From RGIG4079 sp045637505 (GTDB taxonomy: Bacteria > Bacteroidota > Bacteroidia > Bacteroidales > Muribaculaceae), in NCBI GenBank assembly GCA_045637505.1, contig JAZTZO010000051.1, positions 1 to 64,000 of the forward strand: a stretch of DNA of 64,000 bases. The letters run 5' to 3'. How positions within the stretch are numbered: the first letter of the stretch is position 1; each line of letters begins with the position of its first letter. Shown piece after piece: positions 15,471-23,823 of this stretch. The translations under genes were made by a program, and so were the position numbers. The notes beneath the pieces are model-generated. The model did no database searches, was not told the origin of the DNA, and saw nothing but the letters and a program-made list of their open reading frames with translations.

Positions 15471-16375
15471 CATCAACGATTGATTCACGACAAAAGGGCA
15501 TTTTCCGTGTTACTATCATTGGTAGCATTGGCAACTTTTTGCTTCTAGTATTCAAATTCTTGGCAGGTATTTTAGGCCATAGTGCTGCAATGGTTGCCGA
15601 TGCCGTTCATTCGTTGAGCGACTTTATTACCGACATAATCGTTCTCGTATTTGTTAAGATATCATCAAAGCCAGCCGATAAAGACCATCACTACGGCCAT
15701 GGCAAATATGAAACACTTGCAACTGCTATAATCGGACTAATTCTCGTTGGCGTAGGATTTGGTATTTTTTATAATGGAGTCGTAAAAATTACAGCATTTC
15801 TATCGGGCGAAACACTCCCTCAACCTGGGATATTAGCACTTATTGCGGCAATTGCATCGATTTTATTAAAAGAGATTTTATACCAATATACCATCATTAA
15901 AGGGAAACATCTCAATTCGCAAGCAGTAATTGCCAATGCTTGGCATCATCGTAGCGATGCATTATCATCGATAGGCACTGCTATTGGTATTGGAGGAGCA
16001 ATATTACTTGGCCAACAATGGAGAGTTCTCGACCCTATTGCAGCCGTAATTGTGAGTTTCTTTATTATCAAAGTGGCATACCAACTTATCAAACCATGCC
16101 TCGAAGAACTACTTGAACGCTCACTCCCCAATGAGGTGGAAGAAAATATCACAAATATAATTCTATCATATCCTCAAGTAGCCGAACCTCATCATCTTCG
16201 CACTCGTCGCATTGGAAATAACATTGCCATTGAAGTACACATTCGACTCAACGGCGACCTCTCATTGCGCGAAGCCCACAACATCACCACCGAAATAGAA
16301 CTCCGTCTCAAAAAAGAATACGGCAACGGCACTCATATAGGAATACATATGGAACCAATCAAAGACAAACAATAA
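15467..16375 (+). CDS. Cation diffusion facilitator (CDF) metal efflux transporter
   Basis: 302 residues from MTSTIDSRQKG. An inner-membrane antiporter exporting divalent metal (Zn, Fe, Mn or Co) for protons. It has six membrane helices with metal-site motifs VADAVHSLSDFITD (helix 2) and NAWHHRSDALSS (helix 5). A C-terminal cytoplasmic domain (about 210-302) includes HHLRTRRIGNNIAIEVHIRL. The HHRSD/HSLSD arrangement is closest to the FieF/MamM branch, so iron or zinc is likely, but specificity cannot be read safely. It overlaps crcB by four bases, and the ygbA-like gene begins seven bases after it, so the run looks like one transcript. Confidence 0.93.
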   Translation: MTSTIDSRQKGIFRVTIIGSIGNFLLLVFKFLAGILGHSAAMVADAVHSLSDFITDIIVLVFVKISSKPADKDHHYGHGKYETLATAIIGLILVGVGFGIFYNGVVKITAFLSGETLPQPGILALIAAIASILLKEILYQYTIIKGKHLNSQAVIANAWHHRSDALSSIGTAIGIGGAILLGQQWRVLDPIAAVIVSFFIIKVAYQLIKPCLEELLERSLPNEVEENITNIILSYPQVAEPHHLRTRRIGNNIAIEVHIRLNGDLSLREAHNITTEIELRLKKEYGNGTHIGIHMEPIKDKQ

Positions 16376-16381
16376 ATTCCT

Positions 16382-16681
16382 ATGACGCGTATTGAGCAAG
16401 AGAAAAATACTGTAGCCAAAATGATTCATATCTATTGCAAATATCACGAACGCAATAGAAAACTTTGCAATGAGTGTCAACAACTCCTTGAGTATGCTCA
16501 CCAACGATTAAATTATTGCAAATTTGGAGAGAGGAAACCAACTTGTCGCAAATGTCCTATTCATTGCTATAAACCTGACATGAGATACAAAATGCGTAAA
16601 GTTATGCGATTCTCTGGGCCTCGCATGATATTCTTCCATCCAATAATGGCCATTCAACACCTATGGGCAGAAAGAAAATAA
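16382..16681 (+). CDS. YgbA-like protein (nitrous oxide-stimulated promoter family)
   Basis: 99 residues rich in Cys and basic residues: IYCKYHERNRKLCNECQQLLEYAHQRL, CKFGERKPTCRKCPIHCY and KMRKVMRFSGPRMIFFHP. This pattern is that of the YgbA family, which is induced by nitrosative stress in enterobacteria. The CxxC and HC motifs suggest metal or iron-sulfur/Zn binding. The exact biochemical role is unsettled in general and unknown here. Position between a CDF transporter and an ArsC-type reductase suggests a metal/redox stress operon. Confidence 0.75.
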   Translation: MTRIEQEKNTVAKMIHIYCKYHERNRKLCNECQQLLEYAHQRLNYCKFGERKPTCRKCPIHCYKPDMRYKMRKVMRFSGPRMIFFHPIMAIQHLWAERK

Positions 16682-16705
16682 CGATAACAAACTAAATAAC
16701 ATAAT

Positions 16706-17110
16706 ATGAGAATACTTATCCTTTGCACTGGAAATAGCTGCCGTAGCCAAATGGCACATGGTTTCATTCAAGCGTTTAACCCTACATTTGATGTACATTC
16801 AGCTGGAACAAAACCAGCTTCACAAGTAAATCCCAAGGCCGTGGAAGTGATGGCCGAGGCAGGAATTGATTTATCAATGCACTACCCTAAAAATGTAGAT
16901 ATATACCTCAATGAAGAATGGGACTATGTGATAACAGTGTGTGGTGGAGCAAATGAAAGTTGCCCTAACTTCATCGGTAAAGTTGCCAACCGATTACACA
17001 TAGGTTTTGAAGACCCAAGTGATGCCGTTGGTAATGAGGAATATATAATGAGCGAATTTCGCCGCATACGCAACGAAATTAAAGAGAAATTTGCCAATTT
17101 TGAGTTTTAA
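16706..17110 (+). CDS. arsC: Arsenate reductase, thioredoxin-coupled (LMW-phosphatase fold)
   Basis: 134 residues. Reduces arsenate to arsenite by a cysteine relay. The phosphatase loop CTGNSCR (Cys7 to Arg13) is at the N-terminus. Cys79 and Cys86 (VCGGANESC) match the relay cysteines 82 and 89 of S. aureus ArsC. FEDPSDAVG supplies the general-acid Asp. These three cysteines separate it from ordinary low-molecular-weight tyrosine phosphatases. No arsB/acr3 or arsR gene is next to it, so export of arsenite would rely on another locus. It starts 24 bases after the ygbA-like gene and ends only nine bases before the convergent GH3 gene. Confidence 0.92.
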   Translation: MRILILCTGNSCRSQMAHGFIQAFNPTFDVHSAGTKPASQVNPKAVEVMAEAGIDLSMHYPKNVDIYLNEEWDYVITVCGGANESCPNFIGKVANRLHIGFEDPSDAVGNEEYIMSEFRRIRNEIKEKFANFEF

Positions 17111-17119
17111 CTGAATCTT

Positions 17120-20077
17120 CTATTGCATCGCTTTATACACTTCAGAGAAGATTCGAGGGCGAATGTTGAGTTTTGAGAATGCCGAATTGTTGCGTGTGGT
17201 GTGAACGCGATTACAGAGAAAAATATAGATTAATTGCGACTGAGGATCGACCCAAAAACATGTCCCAGTAAATCCTGTGTGACCAAAAGTTGCTGCCGAT
17301 GCTTCACGACAAGTGGGCGAATTTTTCTCGTTTCGTTTATCGGGTTTGTCGAAACCTAACCCACGGCGACATGTAGAACTTTTTGATGTAGTAAATAGTT
17401 TAACCGTTTCCTCCGACAACAATCGTTCCTCGCCATACTCTCCTCCGTTTAACCACATCTGACAAAGTTTGGCAAGGTCGTTGGCATTAGAAAATAATCC
17501 AGCATTTCCTTGCACGCCACCCGAAAAATTGGCCGTTTCATCGTGCACATACCCCCACACCAATTGGCGGCGAAGGAAGTTATCTTTTTCGGTGGGAGCA
17601 ATATCTGATTTACTCCACCTATCAAGCGGTCGATAACCTGTGTGAAAGGCTCCCAACGGCGCAAAGATAGTCTCATCAACCCACTCATTGTGAGGACGAC
17701 CAGTCAACCATTCCTCCATGTTCATCAATAGGCAGAAGTTAAGACAGCTATAATTATACTTTTTTGTATCGCGCAATTTTATGTTATATATTCGCGACAT
17801 TATAGTGTCCATTGTAGCTTGACCCACATATATTCCATCGGCAGCAGCAATGGTAAATCCGTCGGTTGCATCGGGCGAGGTTATATCTCGGCGCAACTTG
17901 GCGTCTTTATGACCAAATGCACCATTTTCAATCTTAATAGAATAGGTTGGTGATTGTGCATTTTGAATAAGTTTGCCTTCATATGTAGCTGTGTCCATCA
18001 TCATATTAAACATGTTTACTGCAGCAGGCATACCCGACTCATGATACAACAACTGTCGCACAGTGATTCGTGATTTATCACCACCTTGTAAAGGCTCTAT
18101 ATACTCCGAAACAGGTGCATCAAGTTCAAAAAGCCCCTCATCATAAGCTCGCATCACCCCTGATAGTGTGCCAGTTGCTTTTGAGACCGATGCAAGATCA
18201 TATATTGTTTCATCGGTAACCTCTTTTTTTCCCTCAAAATCGAGTGTGCCATAGCTTTTATTGATTATCACATTACCATCCTTTGCTACAAGCACTTGGC
18301 ACCCGGGAAATGCCTTTGTTTTTAGACCTTGGTTTACCAAATCATCAACCCTCGCTTCTAAATTAGGATTAAGACCAATTGCCTCGGGAGTAGTATATCC
18401 CAAGCGCGATTTTTTCAACTTCACACCAGTTCCCAACGGTGCTATTCCTTTGAGGTTTACTGGTAGTCGCCCACTCACCTCAATACCACCAAATATCGCT
18501 TGAGCAGCATATTCACGAATATAACGAGTATCATCATAGGCCAACACTAAGGTTTTTAAGCCATTTAGCGAAGTCCCAAATTCGGCCATTTCATAGGGAT
18601 TCATAAAGAAAACCGGAACCATATTAGGAATTGATTTTAATTGAGCGAAAGCCTGTTTTTGTGCGGCTTTATCATTAAATACCCCTACAATCACCACATC
18701 ATGGTTTTTTATTGCCGATAGTGTTGATGCCGACAACCCGCCCGAAGTAGAATAGACTTTTACATTGGCATACTTGCGACAAAATTGAGAGAAAATCTCA
18801 TTGCTCGATGCTCCAAGATTTACTACAGCGATAGAGCGTTCGGCCAATCCTCGTATAGGCAACAATTTTGAATCATTGCGAACAACAGTCATTAAGGCAG
18901 CCGACAATTTGCGATTAACAGCCTCGGCGGTTGATGAATTTATGCGCGACTCTAACCCACTAATATTTATCGGTTTTTCAACTGTCAACCCCAAAGCATA
19001 TTTATAAGCTAATACTTTTTTGCATCGTGTTTCAATCATTTTAGATGTAATCTTGCCCGACTTTAATGCGGCCATCACAGCATCGAGGTCTTTTGAAGGA
19101 CTGCTCGACCCCAATAACACATCGGCCCCGGCCATCAATGCCGCCACACAATTATTTATTGAAGAGTTGGCTCCTTTCATAGCCAAGGCATCGGTAAAAA
19201 TTAGACCTTCAAAGCCCATTTTATCGCGTAGCAAGTCAGTAGTTATAACCTTTGACAATGAAGCGGGAGTGCCAGTTTTATCCAATGCAGGCACCGATAG
19301 ATGACCTACCATTACCCCCGACAATCGTGCATCGATATATTGATTAAATGGTAATAAATCAACCATGTTTAGAGTCGTGCGATCGTGTGACACTGTTGGC
19401 AATGCTTTATGCGAGTCGACCGAGGTGTCGCCATGTCCTGGGAAATGCTTGCTCACCGACATCACTCCTCCCTCTTCCAAACCTCTTGAATAAGCTATGC
19501 CCAATCGTGATACTCGGGCAGGATCTTCACCAAATGAGCGATAACCTATCACTGGATTAGAAGGATTGGAATTAACATCGAGCACTGGCGCAAAATTCAC
19601 ATGAATTCCAAGCAATCGACATTCACGAGCCATCTCTCTGCCATATTCATATAGTAACTTTTCATCACTAATTGCACCCAAGCCCATATTATAAGGGAAA
19701 CGAGGAGTGTCCTTAATGCGCATTGATAGCCCCCATTCACCATCAAACGACATGAGCACAGGCACATCGGCAATCGACTGTGCATAATTGGTCATTGTGG
19801 CATACTCTTCCATGCTACCCTTGCTAAACAATAAACCACCCATTTTTTCGGTTTTCACCCATTTGCTAATAGTGGCTTTAGATGTCGCACCACTACGAGG
19901 GTCAACCATTGGGATAAATAACTGTGCAGCTCGTTCACGATCGCTCAATGTATTGTAAACCGAATCAACCCATTGTTGATTCTTCGCCATACTGCGTTGA
20001 TAAATTAATGCTGGATTGCCAGCTGTCATTGTTAATGACACGACCAATAGCAACAATACATATATTCTTGTTTTCAT
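17120..20077 (-). CDS. GH3 beta-N-acetylglucosaminidase fused to a serine beta-lactamase-family domain
   Basis: 985 residues with an N-terminal signal peptide, so periplasmic or surface. Residues about 35-370 are a GH3 domain of the NagZ type. It has KHFPGHGDTSVDSH with the Asp221/His223 catalytic dyad and the nucleophile Asp296 in IFTDALAMKG. A GH3 C-terminal alpha/beta domain follows (about 380-560). The last ~400 residues are a class C beta-lactamase/esterase-like domain with SVSK (nucleophile Ser), YSCLN (Tyr-x-Asn) and HTGFTG. This fusion architecture is recurrent in Bacteroidota and probably acts on peptidoglycan fragments, removing GlcNAc and cleaving an ester or peptide. A promoter (TAACTTTG 20140-20147; TTTG 20168-20171, 20 nt apart) precedes it. 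Confidence 0.9.
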   Translation of the reverse strand: MKTRIYVLLLLVVSLTMTAGNPALIYQRSMAKNQQWVDSVYNTLSDRERAAQLFIPMVDPRSGATSKATISKWVKTEKMGGLLFSKGSMEEYATMTNYAQSIADVPVLMSFDGEWGLSMRIKDTPRFPYNMGLGAISDEKLLYEYGREMARECRLLGIHVNFAPVLDVNSNPSNPVIGYRSFGEDPARVSRLGIAYSRGLEEGGVMSVSKHFPGHGDTSVDSHKALPTVSHDRTTLNMVDLLPFNQYIDARLSGVMVGHLSVPALDKTGTPASLSKVITTDLLRDKMGFEGLIFTDALAMKGANSSINNCVAALMAGADVLLGSSSPSKDLDAVMAALKSGKITSKMIETRCKKVLAYKYALGLTVEKPINISGLESRINSSTAEAVNRKLSAALMTVVRNDSKLLPIRGLAERSIAVVNLGASSNEIFSQFCRKYANVKVYSTSGGLSASTLSAIKNHDVVIVGVFNDKAAQKQAFAQLKSIPNMVPVFFMNPYEMAEFGTSLNGLKTLVLAYDDTRYIREYAAQAIFGGIEVSGRLPVNLKGIAPLGTGVKLKKSRLGYTTPEAIGLNPNLEARVDDLVNQGLKTKAFPGCQVLVAKDGNVIINKSYGTLDFEGKKEVTDETIYDLASVSKATGTLSGVMRAYDEGLFELDAPVSEYIEPLQGGDKSRITVRQLLYHESGMPAAVNMFNMMMDTATYEGKLIQNAQSPTYSIKIENGAFGHKDAKLRRDITSPDATDGFTIAAADGIYVGQATMDTIMSRIYNIKLRDTKKYNYSCLNFCLLMNMEEWLTGRPHNEWVDETIFAPLGAFHTGYRPLDRWSKSDIAPTEKDNFLRRQLVWGYVHDETANFSGGVQGNAGLFSNANDLAKLCQMWLNGGEYGEERLLSEETVKLFTTSKSSTCRRGLGFDKPDKRNEKNSPTCREASAATFGHTGFTGTCFWVDPQSQLIYIFLCNRVHTTRNNSAFSKLNIRPRIFSEVYKAMQ

Positions 20078-20139
20078 TATGCTAAAATTGTTTCTATTTT
20101 AAGATTGATTCATTCCATTGCTACGATAGCAATTAATTA

Positions 20140-20171
20140 CAAAGTTACAAAACTTATATTACATCTTCAAA
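20140..20171 (-). promoter_or_regulatory. Promoter of the GH3/beta-lactamase gene
   Basis: TTTG (20168-20171), 20 nt spacer, TAACTTTG (20140-20147) on the minus strand; leader about 55 nt. Confidence 0.65.
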
Positions 20172-20288
20172 AATCATTTAAGATTCTCTTAATTGCAACA
20201 CAATTATTTTTAGCATCAAATAGTGGAATATATAACCTCCTATTATTTAACATATTTCCACTCGAACAAAAAAATAATCACAAAATTC

Positions 20289-20319
20289 TTTGCCAATAAG
20301 AAAATTTGTTGTAACTTTG
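20289..20319 (+). promoter_or_regulatory. Promoter of the tRNA-Arg pair
   Basis: TTTG (20289-20292), 19 nt spacer, TAACTTTG (20312-20319): a full match to the Bacteroidota primary promoter, 22 nt before the first tRNA. Confidence 0.8.
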
Positions 20320-20341
20320 CACTCGCAAACGGAAAGAAAAT

Positions 20342-20415
20342 GGCTCCGTAGCTCAACTGAATAGAGCATCTGACTACGGATCAGAAGGTTACAGGTTTGA
20401 ATCCTGTCGGAGTCA
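20342..20415 (+). tRNA. tRNA-Arg (ACG)
   Basis: 74 nt cloverleaf with acceptor GGCTCCG/CGGAGTC, anticodon stem TCTGA/TCAGA with loop CTACGGA (anticodon ACG, read as ICG) and T-loop GGTTTGAATCC. A73 follows; CCA is not encoded. It decodes CGU/CGC/CGA codons. It is the first of two identical copies 25 nt apart. Confidence 0.97.
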
Positions 20416-20440
20416 CAAATTCATAATAAGCCAATCATTG

Positions 20441-20514
20441 GGCTCCGTAGCTCAACTGAATAGAGCATCTGACTACGGATCAGAAGGTTACAGGTTTGAA
20501 TCCTGTCGGAGTCA
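20441..20514 (+). tRNA. tRNA-Arg (ACG), second copy
   Basis: Sequence identical to the preceding tRNA-Arg over all 74 nt, cotranscribed from the same promoter and closed by the terminator that starts directly after it. Confidence 0.97.
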
Positions 20515-20515
20515 C

Positions 20516-20546
20516 AAAAAAGAGCATCAAATTGATGCTCTTTTTT
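20516..20546 (+). terminator. Terminator of the tRNA-Arg operon
   Basis: AAAAAAGAGCATCAA pairs with TTGATGCTCTTTTTT, ending in the T-run. Confidence 0.9.
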
Positions 20547-20639
20547 GTATTTATACCTCACGCCTAACCTATCACCAGAGGCAAGATGAACAATACGCAG
20601 GATTGATTTATTGCACATTTTGAGCGTTGTCAAAAAAGA

Positions 20640-20669
20640 AACACGAACCGAAAGATTTCGATTCGTGTT
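20640..20669 (-). terminator. Terminator after the ROK glucokinase gene
   Basis: AACACGAA...TTCGTGTT with an inner CGAAA/TTTCG pairing around a short loop. On the minus strand it follows the ROK stop by 25 nt and is followed by TTCTTTTTTG. Confidence 0.85.
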
Positions 20670-20694
20670 AATTCAAATAATATGATAAATGTTA

Positions 20695-21654
20695 TTATTT
20701 TGCTTCCCAGCCGAGAGCTGAAGCGCCAAGCACTGCAGCATCGGCTTCTTTTAGTTCCGATAGCAACACTTTTACTTTTCCTTTGAAGATTCCCATCATA
20801 TTCTTTTCCATAGCATTGCGCAATGGCTTCATCAACAATTCGCCCGATTTAGCAAGACCACCAAATAGAACGATTGCTTGAGGAGAAGAGAATACAGTAA
20901 AGTCGCAGAATGCTTCACCAAGAATCTTACCAGTATATTCAAATACATCTTTAGCTAATTGGTCACCAGCATTAGCTGCATCAAATACATCTTTTGAGGT
21001 AATCTCTTCGATAGGAAGTTCGCGAAGAGACGATTCGTCGGTGCGAATTTCAAGGAATTCACGAGCAGTGCGCGCAACACCTGTTGCCGAGCAGTATGCT
21101 TCAAGACAGCCAGTGCGACCGCAACCACAAAGACGACCGTTGTTTCGTTTCACGATAACATGACCAAGCTCGCCTGCAAAGCCATCATGACCATAAACAA
21201 GCTGGCCATTGATAACGATACCACTACCTACCCCAGTGCCAAGCGTAATCATGATAAAATCTTTTAGACCACGCGCTGCGCCATAGGTCATTTCGCCAAT
21301 TGCTGCTGCATTAGCATCGTTGGTGATAGCAACAGGAATACCAAACTTTTCGCTAACTAATTTTGCCAAAGGTATTGGAGTGGGCCAAGGAAGGTTTACA
21401 CCATCCTCTATAACGCCTGTAAAATAGTTTGCATTTGGAGCACCTATACCTATACCATGAATTTTGCCGGTAGCATCATTGGCGTCGATGAGACGCATTG
21501 TTTCGGTGTAAAGTTCGTCGATATAATCATCAATATTGCTATGCTTTTGTGTTTTGATTGAAGACGAAGCCACAACCATGCCACGAGCATCAACAATTCC
21601 AAATACTGTGTTGGTACCACCTATATCGATACCTATAACATAAGGTTTGCTCAT
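20695..21654 (-). CDS. ROK-family glucokinase / sugar kinase
   Basis: 319 residues. Cytoplasmic sugar kinase of the ROK family, most likely phosphorylating glucose with ATP. Seen: the ATP-binding DIGGTNTVFGIVD at residues 10-22, substrate loop NDANAAA with catalytic Asp113, and GELGH with zinc ligand His165. The ROK zinc motif CGCGRTGCLEAYCS supplies Cys176, Cys178 and Cys183. There is no N-terminal DNA-binding domain, so it is a kinase and not a NagC/Mlc repressor. A mannose or N-acetyl-sugar substrate cannot be excluded. Two overlapping -7-like boxes (TATCTTTG 21715-21722; TATTTTTG 21701-21708) lie upstream. Confidence 0.9.
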   Translation of the reverse strand: MSKPYVIGIDIGGTNTVFGIVDARGMVVASSSIKTQKHSNIDDYIDELYTETMRLIDANDATGKIHGIGIGAPNANYFTGVIEDGVNLPWPTPIPLAKLVSEKFGIPVAITNDANAAAIGEMTYGAARGLKDFIMITLGTGVGSGIVINGQLVYGHDGFAGELGHVIVKRNNGRLCGCGRTGCLEAYCSATGVARTAREFLEIRTDESSLRELPIEEITSKDVFDAANAGDQLAKDVFEYTGKILGEAFCDFTVFSSPQAIVLFGGLAKSGELLMKPLRNAMEKNMMGIFKGKVKVLLSELKEADAAVLGASALGWEAK

Positions 21655-21714
21655 AATTAAATTTTATTTTAAATGGTATTAATTGTAAATTTTAAAATCA
21701 CAAAAATATTTTTA

Positions 21715-21722
21715 CAAAGATA
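21715..21722 (-). promoter_or_regulatory. -7 box of the ROK kinase gene
   Basis: TATCTTTG on the minus strand, 60 nt before the ATG; a second match TATTTTTG lies at 21701-21708. Confidence 0.5.
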
Positions 21723-21811
21723 GAATTAAATATTAATTTAAACTCACCTATAGGCAAAAATGTTGCAAAAAAATTGTTAATCCACCCAATCAATATTATT
21801 CATTGCATTAA

Positions 21812-23383
21812 TTACTCCACATTATTCATCTCTTTAATTTCTCCTATCCACAAATGCACAGTAGCTCGTTGAGGAAATGCAAAATAATATTTTTTACCAC
21901 TATCGGTAGTAAATAAGAAATTAGAACACTTTAATATTTTTTTAGAGCGACCAAAATCTATTTCATAATACACCTCAGGACTAATTTGCGAACCATCTTT
22001 AATTGGAGCATATAAAAATCCTTGATATATCATAAAAGGGTTATCTCCCTCAACCTTCTTACCACTCAAAGATTCAGCATTTGATAAACATGTGGGGATT
22101 ACTCGCAGTTTTTTTCCACAATTATAATATTGATCAATCCAGTATGCCACCCATGTATATGTAAAATTTTCAAAGTATGGCTTTTTCCATGCCAATGGCG
22201 ATGCTTGATAATCGTATGTAACATCGGCAAACACGAGGCCATCGGGCGATTTCTCATATTCAGCCATCACAATATCATATTCGGTGCGCACTTTTATGGC
22301 ATAATATACTACTACAGTATAATGTGCCAACAAAAACAATGCTATCACAATCGTAGCAATTTGTTTAGCAACCGATTTCACTCTTCCATATCGTGCCACT
22401 TTCATTTGACGCCACAAATATATCGTAGCTATTATCCCAAACAGATACCCCATCCAACCAGTGCGCACCCCAACATTTGTAATAAAATTGAGAGCGCTAC
22501 CTGATACTGAAATTGCCACAAATGCCACAAAAATGGGGTCTAAAATCAATTTGCGTGTAGTTTTCTTTAGCAAAGCAATTACAATTGAAAGCATCAATAT
22601 AAGCAATGGAGTATGATATAGCAATACTTTGCGCAAAACTGCATATATCTCAAATGAGGTTGTCTTATATCCTACATTGGTTTGCAATCCAGGAGCCATT
22701 GCCAACCACACTAATCCAACAACAAGCCCAATTATCATCGCCAATCTTTGGAGGTCTATTGCTCGTCTTTCAACAACAAGATATACGACAAATCCAACCA
22801 ACAACGGCCCTGCAAACCCCTCATGCCAAGCGCCCATTATAATACCCAAAATTGCAGATATTGCAACATGTGGTTGCCGATTCTTGTAAAAGAAAACCCA
22901 AGCCAACCATAAAGACAAGGCCGAGGACCAGATGTAATTTAAAGCAAAACATTGCGTAAACATCTCCTCATACCATGGCAACATAAACGAGAGCATAAAC
23001 GCCAACACTCCCAATAACAAAGGATTTCGCCATGACACCCCACTCAACTTTGTGGCCAGCCACAACATTGTTCCAACTAATAGTCCCGACATTATTGACG
23101 GAAAAATCTTGGGTATCAACAATGTAAATGTAAATACGATATTGGCAAGCCTTATATTATCATGTTCATAATGGGACTTCCAACATTCCCACAAACCATT
23201 GGCAGGAAACGAAGTATCAATTCCCATACAATAGTCGCGCAAAGGTGTCATATACCAAAAATCATCGCATGTATATGGCATTATTGAATAAACCAAAATG
23301 TGCGCAATTGTTACCATCGCAATAATTCCCCAATAGAACCATCGCAACGATACATCTTTGTTCACTTTTCTAAATAGTTTCAT
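21812..23383 (-). CDS. Polytopic membrane protein, DUF6056-like (possible GT-C glycosyltransferase)
   Basis: 523 residues with about ten predicted membrane helices, starting after a short basic N-terminus, and a C-terminal soluble part of about 120 residues. The first periplasmic loop has the acidic motif CDDFWYM followed by HDNIRLANIVF. A double-Asp/Asp-Asn arrangement there is typical of GT-C fold glycosyltransferases that use lipid-linked sugar donors, and of the DUF6056 family to which this appears to belong. A role in surface glycan assembly is an inference. No glycan cluster surrounds it; neighbours are a sugar kinase and a tRNA gene. Confidence 0.65.
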   Translation of the reverse strand: MKLFRKVNKDVSLRWFYWGIIAMVTIAHILVYSIMPYTCDDFWYMTPLRDYCMGIDTSFPANGLWECWKSHYEHDNIRLANIVFTFTLLIPKIFPSIMSGLLVGTMLWLATKLSGVSWRNPLLLGVLAFMLSFMLPWYEEMFTQCFALNYIWSSALSLWLAWVFFYKNRQPHVAISAILGIIMGAWHEGFAGPLLVGFVVYLVVERRAIDLQRLAMIIGLVVGLVWLAMAPGLQTNVGYKTTSFEIYAVLRKVLLYHTPLLILMLSIVIALLKKTTRKLILDPIFVAFVAISVSGSALNFITNVGVRTGWMGYLFGIIATIYLWRQMKVARYGRVKSVAKQIATIVIALFLLAHYTVVVYYAIKVRTEYDIVMAEYEKSPDGLVFADVTYDYQASPLAWKKPYFENFTYTWVAYWIDQYYNCGKKLRVIPTCLSNAESLSGKKVEGDNPFMIYQGFLYAPIKDGSQISPEVYYEIDFGRSKKILKCSNFLFTTDSGKKYYFAFPQRATVHLWIGEIKEMNNVE

Positions 23384-23467
23384 TACTCAATAGGCGACAA
23401 TAATTTCTTCTTAAATGCAAAGATAAAAGAAATACATCATTTGAGATATAATTTTGGAAAATAAAAA

Positions 23468-23490
23468 AAGGTTGTCGTGATGACAACCTT
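23468..23490 (-). terminator. Terminator of initiator tRNA gene
   Basis: AAGGTTGTC/GACAACCTT, 9 bp stem with five-base loop, followed on the minus strand by a run of seven T. Confidence 0.9.
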
Positions 23491-23498
23491 GAATTTAG

Positions 23499-23570
<72 letters not shown>

Positions 23571-23584
23571 ATGTTTTCTGTGTG

Positions 23585-23615
23585 CAAAGGTACACACTTT
23601 TTCCAATTCCACAAA
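23585..23615 (-). promoter_or_regulatory. Promoter of initiator tRNA gene
   Basis: TTTG (23612-23615), 19 nt spacer, TACCTTTG (23585-23592) on the minus strand; full consensus match. Confidence 0.8.
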
Positions 23616-23764
23616 ATATATCACCAACTATTTTCTTAAAAAATGCAAAAATCATGTTTTGCAACATAAAAATCCACCCTTTTCTATGAGTATTAAGAAT
23701 ACTCCTCGCCCAAAAATACGGGGTACTTTGCCCAAAATCAACAATAATCAATTTTTAACAACGA

Positions 23765-23792
23765 GCGAGCCACCTCACAAGAGGCAGCTCGC
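23765..23792 (-). terminator. Hairpin after the 1543-residue gene
   Basis: GCGAGC...GCTCGC with inner CCTC/GAGG pairing, about 30 nt after the stop. A clear U-tract is lacking, so termination strength is uncertain. Confidence 0.6.
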
Positions 23793-23823
23793 AAAGCATC
23801 ATTATATTGATTTATTGAAATAG

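Noticed and set aside
20421..20633. Open frames on both strands over the tRNA-Arg genes
   Set aside because: They run through the two tRNA cloverleaves and the terminator; no promoter, signal or family pattern supports coding.
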